The translations under genes and the position numbers were made by a program. A stretch of 64,000 nt of DNA. It comes from Prostheceraeus crozeri (taxonomy: Eukaryota > Platyhelminthes > Polycladida > Euryleptidae). This document shows, one piece after another, positions 29,101-41,100 of this stretch; the first letter of the stretch is position 1, and each line of letters begins with the position of its first letter. The notes under the pieces were generated by a model. The model worked only from the letters and a program-made list of their open reading frames with translations, was not told the DNA's origin and made no database searches. The stretch lies in assembly GCA_907163375.1 (NCBI GenBank), contig CAJQUW010016861.1:22471-86470 (forward strand). Reading direction: 5' to 3'.

Positions 29101-32100
29101 ATTTTCGAATCTTTTCAAGATAAATGCGGAAAATAAATAATCCAAGAGTCATCCATTACATGAAATATTTGAAAGTCCTGTTTCAACCAGAAGAGTTTCA
29201 TGCATATTCCCGAGATCAAAAACTTCACTTAAGAAAATCACTAATTAACTTAAGATAACTCTGCTTTTTACTTTTTTTAATGTTTTTGCTTTTATCTTAT
29301 ATAATTATGACTTTGCATGAATCAGTAAGCGCTTTTTCTTGATTCGTATATGTTTGATTGAGGCCAGTAGATTTAGACTGATTTGCCTCAGATGTGTTGA
29401 TAGAGAACATGCTGCTTAAATGAGTCGGCACAACAGGTTTAGCCGCGGCTTTGGCTTGACTTGGCTAGAGATAAATTGTATTCAGCCGACTTCGGCTGTG
29501 TTTTCTAAGCGCACATCTCTAGTTATCAGGAGTAATTAATGTTTTGTATTTCTGACGTAGTAGCTTCGAGGGTTGTTTGAATGTTAAATTTTGAAGGAGA
29601 ATCCTTCATTAAATTGCTAACTGCTCATTTCTTATAATTCTGCCAGATGTGTGTTATCACGAACCGATCGGGAAACCAGTGGTCATATCGAGCATTATAC
29701 AGGCACAACGGTGATATCAGCGTCAACGACTGAGTCCGCAATTCGACGTCATTTATATTCAACTACTGATGTTTCTGCTTCCAAAAATATCGGACGTGTT
29801 CTTGCTCTACGATGTCTTCAAGTTGGTATCAATAGCGTCTTTTATGATGCCAAGGAGAAGCCTCTAAGCGGGAAAGCTGTAAGTAGATTGCACTAGCATA
29901 TTTGATAATTTTCTGTCATTAGTTACATTTGTCATTATATAGATGTCTTGACAAGGTTCTGCTAAAACTTGGGTTAGGTGTGACCTCAAGGTTTGTCTAG
30001 AAGCCTGGATTAAGAACCCAAATGTCAAACTCAAGGTTGAAAATCTTTTTGTGTTTATAAATTTTGTGATTGTTATGATTGACATTATAACTTGACACAT
30101 AAAAACTTGACATAATAGTAATTGTCTGAGCTGATTTCACTAAAGCATCTTGACACAAGCGCTTAATGCTTGAGATGATTCAGACGCTTAAGGGTCGTAT
30201 CATCCAAAATTTAATTGAAGAATATAATCAATCAAACATGATGATTATTCTGCTTCTTTATTTACGGCATTAAGTTATGCATGATTTTATCCACGCACAA
30301 GTCTCCTTGTAGGCTATAAATCTGCTTGAATTCGTAGCTTCTTAAATGTTAATTCCATCATGGCACTTAACAGGGAGACAAGAGCCGAGGTTATGGCCAG
30401 CGACGGACCTGCAGACACCTTTCCAACAATCTCTGGAGTCCTTCAAGCAGACGCACTCGCGCCTTTCTTGTTTTGCTGTAAAGCCATCGGTTGGGATCAT
30501 CAGTAGTCGGGATAGTAATATGAAAGAACATATCCGTATTTTTCTTCGACCGTTTTATTTAAAGTAAAGATAAAAAAGCTATTTAATTTTTTTTTCATCT
30601 TTATTTTTAAATGAAACGGTCGAAGAAAAATGCGGATATATATTTCATATTATGAACTTCATTGTTGGTTTTGACTTAAATGCTCCACAGTCCACATCTG
30701 CAAAATAATGAGGCCCATTTAATTTGTCAAAATTTTTATGATTGTTTTTTTTAAAGATTTAAAGCAATTTATCTTGGATGCTTGTCTTTTTTCAACATGT
30801 ATGCAATGTGCTTGAAAGCAGATTTATGAGCATTAGACCTACATGAGATGCCCAAGCCTTGCTAAACCCTGTCCACTGGTACAGACCACCCAGACATTCG
30901 CTTTTTCGAAAATATACCTGAATTTTCGCTTTTATCGAGTGTCATTCGTTTTTCTTTGCTTTTTTGGTAGAGCAGGAAAAAAGAGTTTCGTAGTATAGGC
31001 CTTTTTTACATGTTGACAACGCAACGTGACTGTTTGTCATGTTGCCCTTTTCTTTAGTCATGCTATCATCCATATGTGTTGACAATTGAATGCATATCTT
31101 GAGGATTGCATAATCTTATGTAATAACTATCTTATATAGGAATTGGAAAATGTGCCCTTATTAGCGAAAAAGTCATATTGTAGCAATTCTTGAAGACAAG
31201 ACCTTATTGTAATGCGTTCCGGTGAATGCACAATTTTTCACAGTAACTTTGAGGCCATGGTGCTGTAGCTTTTACACTAGTCTGAATTGATACATGTTGA
31301 AAGTACAAGCGGGTTGCATGCTACAAATGAATGTCATCGAATTTGTCAGTCAAGGTATTCGAGACATCAATCCATACTGGCTTGCCAGAGACACACGGGA
31401 GGCCTACTATCGAGTTTTCTTGATTGATGTTGAATTAGTGAAACAAACGGTTCAGTTTATGCGAATGAGTGAGGTACATTGCATGATGTTGATGAAAAGG
31501 CCTGAGATCTTGAGATGATAATATACACAATGGAATATTTTCCGTTGAATTTTTTATTGCATTGTTACATTCACTGTGATTTTCGTGAAGTACCTGTAAC
31601 AAGGCAAAAAGTTGATGTGCATAATAATCATTTTGCATCTACTGATAAAGACATTAATATGATACTGATATAATCGGATGTGTGTGGCCTATTTTCTTAT
31701 AACCACATGAAACTTTCTGATTTATAGATTGAAGAATTCTAGATTTACCAGCAATGCACTACTTTGTAAATAATTTGACCACCATTTACATTACTGCAGT
31801 CATGCTGATTGCGTCATACTTCACCCGCTATATACATGTATTTTTATAGCTTCTGTGTGCTGAGCTATGCGGTATCGACTTATCTGTGTGCTTCAGCAAC
31901 TCGTGACTTCTGGCAAATTGCTTCTCGAAACTTCAGTAAAAAGGAGTGCCCACATAATTATCAACCAGAGAAAGTGGTGTCAACGATCCAAGACAAAGGG
32001 AACCTTGCATCCTGAAGCTTGGACTTGGTTTTAGATAATTTATCGTGGCTATTTGTCATGTTTTGAATTGAATTGGAAAGAGCAGATATTGAAAGACACT

Positions 32101-35100
32101 GATTTTATTTTTGTTTTCGTTAATAACGAAGACGAAAATAAAGTCAATATTTTTCTATATTGGCTATCTCCAATTCAATTCAAAGTTTGGACTTGGTTGC
32201 ATATTTTAGTAGAAGTGCATGGAGCATGATCTTGATAATTGCCCTTGGAAGTAGGCTGCATGGTGATTGTTTTTTAATGGAATATTTTCAAAGATTTAGC
32301 CAATATTATCATTTATCGTCGGTTTTCATCAATTTAGATTAATATTGATGTATATTTACACTGTAGAGTTTTGATTGAAAAAGTACTAAGATATGTCTCA
32401 TAACAGGTAGTTTTGATCTCCGGAATAGGCCCACTTACAGTCAAAAGCTTGACGGAAAGGGTCTGTAAAGAACCTATTCGATTGTAAATCACTGACTACA
32501 TAATATTCTCTCTTTGGCAACCGTTTATTGTCGGAAAAATTCCATTTTTGAAATATTTATCATCTAATCACTATGCTGCATAATTGAGCAATGTCAATTT
32601 TATTGATAGCAAATAGACAAGTTGACACTTTTTCATCTAAATTAACGTTTGCAACAATGCCCATCTAGTAAAATATCAATTTTGCTTCAATAATAAAGCT
32701 AAATTATGAGCATTATCTTCCTTTACAAAAATGCATCCTAGTAAGCAATATTATTAGCATAATATTAGGCTTACGAGTTCTGAAGAAAACTACTGTGAAT
32801 ATCAGATGAAACCTTTTGTGTACATTCTATCACTGTATAAGATAATTGACCTATTGATGTAAACCCTTAATAAGTAATCTTTATTCGTCATATGATCCAT
32901 TTCGCATGACTTTAGGTGACAGACCCCTATCTAATAAATGCTTGCAAATATCAATATGCTTTGGAATATTCAGATGAAAGAGATATTCTACATTATTGGA
33001 ATCTACATGATTTGTCAAAAATTGAAGCAATCTTAATTGATTGCTGGTTATATGTCTGATCATTAATAGAATACAAGAGCTAGTTTTATGTATAAATATG
33101 GTCTGGTGCATTTGCAAATCGTTTAGCAAGATGCAAGAAAAATACCTCCTAAGAGGTACTCCGACAAGTTAACATTTTTGTACCAGAAAGAGATATTCGC
33201 AATCTACTCAGGTTCGTAGCATTCGTGATAGTGTATGGCTTGATGGCATTCGCATCCGTATGTCACTCCTGAATATATCTCTTGCACGATTAAATGCTTG
33301 TCATGCTTATATATATATATCTCCTACTGATTTCCTTAGCGATGTTGTTGCTCAAGCTTACTAAGTGACCAAGGTAAATATATTCTTGAAGCTCTTCGAT
33401 CTGCACGTTGTCGACACTCACCGGTTCCGAGATAGCACTGTTGTTTTTCATGATTTTCGTTTTGTCTACATTTATTCGCAGTCCTCTTTGTTTACTGGCA
33501 AGTGCTAACTCATTTATCATTCTTTGGAGATCTTCCAAATTTTCTGAGAAAATAACGATGTCGTCAGCAAATCGCAAATGACTCAAATTCAGGCCATTAA
33601 TATTTATGCCTTTTTCTATCCAGTCCAACGACCTAAAAACGTCTTCAAGAACCGCCGTAAACAGTTTTGGGGAGATTGTATCACCTTGCCTTACTTCCCT
33701 AGTGACACTAAAAGATCTACTCTCTTCTTCCATCCTGACACCTGCTTGACTTTGATTGTAGATCGCCTTCAAGATATTCACGTAAACAGACTCGACTCCT
33801 TGAATTTCTAATGCTTTGAAAACCTCTTCGTGTTCTACCGTGTCAAACGCTTTCTCAAAGTCTATGAAACCCATGCACAATGGCTTGCCGTATTTATAAC
33901 ATTTTTCGATTAGCTGGTCCACAGCATGCATATGGTCAGTTGTAGAAAAGTCCTTGCGGAATCCAACTTGTTCTTTGCTTTGATTTTCGTCCAGTACTTT
34001 GGTGATCCGGTTGCAGATGATCTTTGTAAACAGCTTGTACATATGTGGTGATAGCGAAATTGGTCTGTAGTTTTTCAGGTTCTTCTTGTCACCTTTCTTG
34101 TGGAGCAGCATGACGGTTGCTGTTTTCCAATCGTCTGGCATCCTTTGATCAATCAGAATTTGCGATAATATTTTAGCGATTCTATCAGCTATTTCGTTTC
34201 TGCTACCGTGAGTAAGTCGACTACCAAACTATCACGTCCTGGTGCCTTCTGATTTTTCATTGAACGCAAGGCGTGTTGTACCTCATTTGGCAGAATAGGG
34301 GTGACACAATTCTCCAGAATTGATTGTGATGTGTTAAGTTTGAGTTCGCATGAATTGTATACAGGCTTTCATAAAATAGACGGCATTCTTCAAAAATTTG
34401 TTGTCTATCTGAAACCACATTACCTTCTCTATCTATTATTGCTTTTATCACATTTTTACCCATATTCAAAGCCTTTTCGCTTTTCTGTAGCTTTTGTTCT
34501 TTTCACAGGCCTGTGATTACTCCTCAAATTCCTCAAATTTGTTTTTTACTCCTCAAATCCTCAAAAATTCCTCAAATATAGCGAAACTATGAGAAATTCC
34601 TCAAATATGACACACTACAGACTAAATGTAGGATAGTGTATTGTTTTTTGGTGAATGGCGATGATGTGTAAACTTCCAATCAATAAGATAAGATAGAATC
34701 CTATAACATGTACCCTACATCCATACTGCTAATCATGAATCACTCATGATTTATAACTTCATAATTTTCTCTTGCACACCTGGTAGATTTTAGATAGCGT
34801 AATCCCGCTGTGCTAGCTAGATATGATATTTTGATCGGACACAGACCTGTCCTCATAGTATCTAGATGGGCAGACTGTTAAATAGAATCTTTTCAATATA
34901 GAGGTGATAAACATAATTTTGAAAAGAACGACTTACTCGCCAATCCATTACACACGAGGAGAGGAGAACCGTTGTTTGTCCTTCTAGTGAGCATTTTCAA
35001 ATTTTTAGACATTTTAGGATATAAAATAATTTTAGGACAACTGTCAACTGTCGAAGTGTGCGGTCGTGTCACAGGTGCTCGTCTTGCAAATTACTTTTTC

Positions 35101-38100
35101 GTCTCTGAATGCCACTGCATTGGAAGTTGCACATCAAATTTTCACATCATCTTGTTCGTCTCATTGAGAGCAGTCTGTTGGTCACATCCATTTTCAGCTG
35201 TATTGTGGTTGGCGTCGGTTTTTTGTATTTTTTTCAAATCTTCATTGACTTACCGTTGAATTGTGTTCAAACTGATAGAATGGTTGGATCCAGAAAGCAA
35301 AGTGTCATGGATGGCTCTCAATCAGTGCTTTGTGGCTGTTGTGATTCTACCATAGAAAGCGATTTCATACAATGCAAGCTATGCAAGAAGCTTTACCACA
35401 CCAGGAAAGAATGCTCTAACCTGACAACTACACAATGCAAGGGCATAACATCGTGCGACAATTTGACTTATTTCTGCAACAATTGCAAATCGATTGATAT
35501 TTGCAGCATATTTGAGCGTTTTGCTTCTATTGAGAAGGAACTTGTGACTTTAAAAGATCAAGTGAATTCCTGCAAAGCGCCCCAGACTGACAAAGATGTC
35601 AATGCTACCATCGAAGAGTACTTTCAGAGATTTGAAAAGAAGAACAACCTTCTGATTTTTGGATTGGATGAGACAGATGATCCAGATGAAAGCATCGCAG
35701 TTGCCAAAGATGTTCTCAGAGAGGTTCATGTTGATGTATCAAAGGTTTTTAATTTTCGAAGACTCGGTAGGCGTGCAGTCAACAAGTCTCGACCAGTTTG
35801 TGTCACTTTTTCTTCGTTTGATGAAAAATTGAATGCTTTGAAGAACTCGAGAAACCTGGCAAAGTCGACATCTTTCCGCAAAATTTACCTGCGTCCAGAT
35901 TTGACGAGATCTCAGCTTTCCGAACAAAGGAAATTACGAGAAGAGTTGCACAGCAGGAGATCAAATGGTGAGGATGTAGTTATTAGGAAAGGAAAAATCG
36001 TGCAGCGAAGGAGTGACGGTTGGTGACTCAATGGTGACTTTGTTCCATCTCTCTGTTATTTTAATTCTAGATCTGTTCTCAACAAATTGGATGAAATTCA
36101 TAATATGGCAACAGTTAACTCACCTGATATAATTTGTGTTACTGAAACGTGGATGAATAATGCGATTTCAGATCAAGCAATTTCCCTCAGCGGCTATAAT
36201 ATTTTTCGTGCTGATTGCAACTCTGGCAAAAAAGGTGGAGGTGTTTGCTGTTGGGTGAAATCCTCAATTTCTTGTGCAACTTTGTTTAATTCTTCTGTGT
36301 TTCCTGACGTTGAATTTCTGGTTTTACGAGTTTCTTATGCACAATTCAAATGCTTGCTAATTACGATCTATTTTCCTCATGGTAGCTCTCTGAACCAACA
36401 CCAAGTTGACTCATTGAGTATCTATACTTCATCAATCATCGACGACTTCCTTATTCAACATTCTGGCTATCTGGTTTTCATTGCTGGTGACTTCAACCTG
36501 ATCGATACTTCGCATTTCGAATTCACTTTTGGTTTGTGCAACGTGGTAGAAGAGCCAACCCGCCTTGATGCGAGACTGGATCTCATCTTTATTCCAGAAG
36601 AGTTCTTGGATAAATACTGTTGTGCCGAAATCTTACCGCCTTTAGGCGACGGTGATCATAATTGCGTTCTTTTGAAGCCAGTGAAAAATGTCCGTACTCA
36701 TCCACTTATGGTTGAAGTGATCGATTTTAGGGAATCACATTTGAAGCGGTCTATTGAACACCTTTCTCATATAGATTGGCTCTCCCTGTTTCAAAATGAA
36801 TCATTGGATGGTGCATGCGATTCTTTTTATCAGAAGTTACACCATGCCATTGATTTGCTGCCTCGAAATTTCATCAAGATATCAACTAATGACAAGCCGT
36901 GGATCAGTGGAGTGGTAAAGGTGCTAATTAACAAACGTTATCAAGCATATCGCGAGAAAAACTGGTGCCTCTTTAAGCATTATAAGGAGAAAGTAAAGCG
37001 ATCCATCTACATGTTGAAGCAACAATGGGGCAAATCGCTTTCGTCATCTGGCTCAATATGGGATGTCTTCAAAAGTGTGACCAAGACAAGATCGAAGACG
37101 GATTGGTTATCAGCATGTGCAATGCAATCACAGCAGTCATTACTTGACATTCTTAATGTCATGAATCATAAACTCAGTGAACAATTCTTTAGTGATCCAC
37201 CCTGCGCAACTACTTATGCTACTCGTACCTCTCCTGTGCGCTCTCCATTCCATTTTACTAGACTTCAAGTGTTGAATATGCTCCTAAATACAAATCCGAA
37301 AACTGCCTGTGGTTCGGATCATATCCCATCAATTGCATGGTCAAAATTCGCCGAATTCCTTGCTGATCCTATTACTGAGCTTTTCAACAGATGTCTTTGT
37401 GAAGCAAATTTGCCACAAGCTTGGAAAAATGCCGATATTGTGCCAATAGCCAAATCTAATCCCCCAGATCCCTTCGACATACGACCAATTTCCTTGTTGC
37501 CGCTCCTTGAAAGGATGCTTGAGAAAGAACTGCTGAAGCATATTGGCCCGTCTTTTGTCTCAAAGTTTGACAATACTCAATTCGGCTATCGAAAGGGAAG
37601 TTCATCCACGTGTGCTTTGCTTAAAATCGATGATTATATTACAACCAATCTGCAGGAAAGAAATGTTTGTGCCATTCATGCTCTCGCTATTGACCTTGCG
37701 AAGGGCTTCGACAAGGTTTCTCACCGGCTCCTGCTTGAGAAGATGAAAGCTGACGACTTCGATCCATTCGTAGAAATGTTTGTAGGTAACTACTTAACTT
37801 CCCGGTATCAGCGAGTGCGATGGAAGCGGACGTGTAGTGACTACACTGTAGTTGCAAGTGGTGTGCCACAAGGCTCAAGTATTGGGCCATTGATATTTGG
37901 CTATTTTGTCTCCGATCTGTTTCTGAGTGGGAGTTGTGCTTGTACCGTAAAATATGCCGATGACATTATCTTACTCGCGAAAATCGAAAAGCAGTCCTTG
38001 AGTAGTCCTTTAACCGCGGCCTATTCCAAGATTATTGAATGGACACTTGCAAACAAAATGATTGTGCAAAAGCAGAAGTGCAAGCAGCTATTTATTTCAC

Positions 38101-41100
38101 AGCAAAGGTCAACTTGGCAGTCTTCTTCAGCACACGAAGTTCCTGATATACCCACTGTCAATACATTGAAGATACTTGGTGTTCATTTTGACGAGCATTA
38201 TACTTGGAATTTTCATGTCGGTGTCATATCAAAGAAGATTTCCAGTAGATTGTATGTTTTGCGTCAATTAAAGCCATTTTATTCTAAGCCTGATATGATT
38301 ACAATTTACAATGGATATGTCAGAGGGATTGTTGAGTATGCTGCTCCACTCTTAGTTCGTCTCAATTCAACTCAAAGTGGCATCTTGGAAAATCTACAAC
38401 ACAGGAGTCATAGAATAATTTGTGGTTCCAGTAGCAAGTGTGAATGCCCCAACTTTGTTCCACTTGAGTATCGAAGGCGAGTGATAGCATATAGACTTTT
38501 TTGCAACATCATGAAAGATTCTATACATCCTCTCCATGAACTTATTCCACCATCCTTGAAGTATTCACGAAAGTTACTCATGCCTGTCTGCAGCACTCGC
38601 CTTAGATCGGACTCATTCATACCATTGATGACGCAGTTATTCAACAATAATTTTTCAGTGTGATTTCACCGTGCTTGAAAACTGTGTTAGAATCTTTTGT
38701 TACTAATTCTCTTGTTTTGTTTCTAATTTCTTGTTGTCCCATAACTTTTTGACTTTGCACCACACTTTTGATGATGTATAGCCTCACGATTATCATTTTT
38801 GAGGCTTTGAATGAAATAAACGTTTATTATTATTATTATTATTATTATAATAATTTTCTTTTAAATCATATATAGCATATCAAAAATTAACCAGTCGTTA
38901 GCTTGTTTTTTGATTTTGTTACCTTGACGCACTTTGCTACGTTGAATTGATCTTGTTTCACGTCGTTTCCATTTCTGTAAACTACAGGGCTGTAGATGTT
39001 CCGGTCCGTCCGGACTTATCTTGCTAAGCAGAGAAGTTGTCCGAATTTATTGTCTGTCGAACTCCTTGGTGCAATACTTCCACGTATTTAATGAGTGAAG
39101 CACTGCGATCAACCTACAGAAATTGTATATTTGAACACTGTCAGCAATTTTTTACTTCTAACTTCATAATAATGCTTAGAATTCCAACAATAAAATGCTT
39201 ATTCAATTATTTTCATTAATTATCTTGACCTGTTTCACAACCTTCTTTATATGTTTCTGCGACTATAGGGTTGCCAAATGCATGCCTGTACTTCTTAAAG
39301 AACTTATAGATATCGATCTTCTATATCCATTATGTGATAGCACATAGGTAGCCCATCTCACTTGGATTTCAGTGCTCTTATCAACTGAAGCGTTTGTTTC
39401 ACTCATTCTCTTCCATTTTATTTCCGCTGAACATGAACACATCCGACGGGGTAAAGTGGATGGTCCCTAAATTTAGTGTCTATCTGCCTCCTGGTCACTA
39501 GCGTGCGGGGGTTGGAAGCACATGAAGCTCTGCTATCCCATGAGTCTTTTTGCAGCTACGTTTTCCAGGGTCTGCCGACAGACATTTATCCTGGATGAAT
39601 TATTCACTTATAGATCGTTTTCATAATTTGCTGAACACAGCTTGGTGTGAAACTAGTGCACACATTGCTTATCGTTATATGCGGAACTCAGATTAATTAA
39701 GACATTGAACCACATAGTCCTGGGTTGGTAGATTTTCAACCTGGGTCCACTGCAAGATGTGGATGTCAATATCTCTGCGCAACTTCAAAGAATAGAGGTG
39801 ATAATCTTTCACTTTTTGCCTAGATGAGACCAACAACTTAACGGCAAGCCTGTACCCGACACGTGTTTTGTGTTGTATGAGAGAATTCATGTTCATTTGA
39901 ATGTAGATCGGAGCGATATGATCAAACGATAACAGACTAGAGCCACCAAAACTTATGCAGTATAACGCAATATTAATAAATTAGTGTGTAATGTGACGTA
40001 TCCTTCATAATAAATTACTGACTTTTTTAAGTCGCAAACATTCCGTCAACGATTTTAAGCTTTCTATACTTATGAGTTACTCTCCTCCCAAATTTGTCTA
40101 AAGTCCGTAAAAAATTTATCGTTACAAAGCTCCAGATGCATGTAGTTGAGGATATATCCTATATTCAAAAAATTGCAGTATCCAAATCTGACACGCATCA
40201 TTGAATTGGAGACGATAACGTGAGGCACAGCGATATCAGCGGAGACTGATAAAAGAGTCGATTGAAACTCGCAAAGTTCCTATCATCTGGAAGACAGTTT
40301 CAGTTAGTCCTGTACCCAAGACGAATAATCCCACACTCAATGACATTGGTCCCATTTCTCTTTTGAATATTCCAGCCGGATTACTCGAAAAGGTGGTTTT
40401 GTCTTCAGTAAAATCTACGATGTTAGAAAACTATGGTCGACATCAATTTGGTTTCAGACAATATCCATCCACACAGTGCGCGTTGGTATCCTTGCATGAT
40501 TATTTAACGACATGTCTTGATGATCCAGATACAGATGGAGCGGTTATCATAACCTGTGACTACACAAAAGCGTTCGACACTTTGAAATCTGAGTATATTA
40601 TTAATCAGCTGATACAATGCAAATTCCCCACCGGCTTCATACACTGGGTTACGAGTTACTTAAGTGACAGAAAACAATATGTTCAGATTGGCGCTACATT
40701 GAGCTCATAGCAAAATGTCACATCTGGCATTCTACAGGGTTCAATTCTCGGGCCGTTTCTGTGCTGTGTTGCAACCAGCTCATATGATTTTGACAATTAT
40801 GATTGTCGGTTGATAAAATATGCGGACGATACTACGCTTTGCCTACCGTTGTATCAGCATGGTGGCAACAATCATGTTCTTCGAAACCATAATGCCCTTA
40901 TTGATTGGTCAAATTCGATTGAGCTCAAATTGAATTTTGATAAGTGTTGATGTCTCACTGTAAGCAAAAAGTGCCTCCAGCAGATTTTATGCAATTCGGA
41001 TTATTCGTCCGGTTTTGTCAGATAACGATCTTAAAACCGTTTACTTTAGTTACATTCGTTCTCTCCTGGAGTATTGTGCTCCGGTTTTTTGTTGGCTTAT

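Larger units (their letters stand above)
29879..33280. other. MRPL18 intron 3, 5' part
   Basis: Intron 3 covers 29,879-45,984 (16,106 bp). This first part is non-coding apart from the two fold-back elements listed separately. No exon was found in it. Confidence 0.6.
35034..38848 (+). mobile_element. Complete CR1-type LINE with 9-bp target duplication
   Basis: The element starts AGGACAACTGTC and ends in (ATT)n after AATAAACG. It is flanked by AATAATTTT on both sides (35,025-35,033 and 38,849-38,857). The host repeat it entered is also present without insertion at 54,200-54,325, which confirms both borders: TTTTAGACATT..GATATAAAA is directly followed there by TTTTCTTTTAAATCAT. ORF1 and ORF2 are both long and open, so this is the youngest and best preserved LINE in the window. 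Confidence 0.92.

Noticed and set aside
35109-35282. Extra N-terminal 58 residues of the CR1 ORF1
   Set aside because: The stretch is hydrophobic and unlike ORF1 proteins; the ATG at 35,283 just before the zinc finger is the better start.
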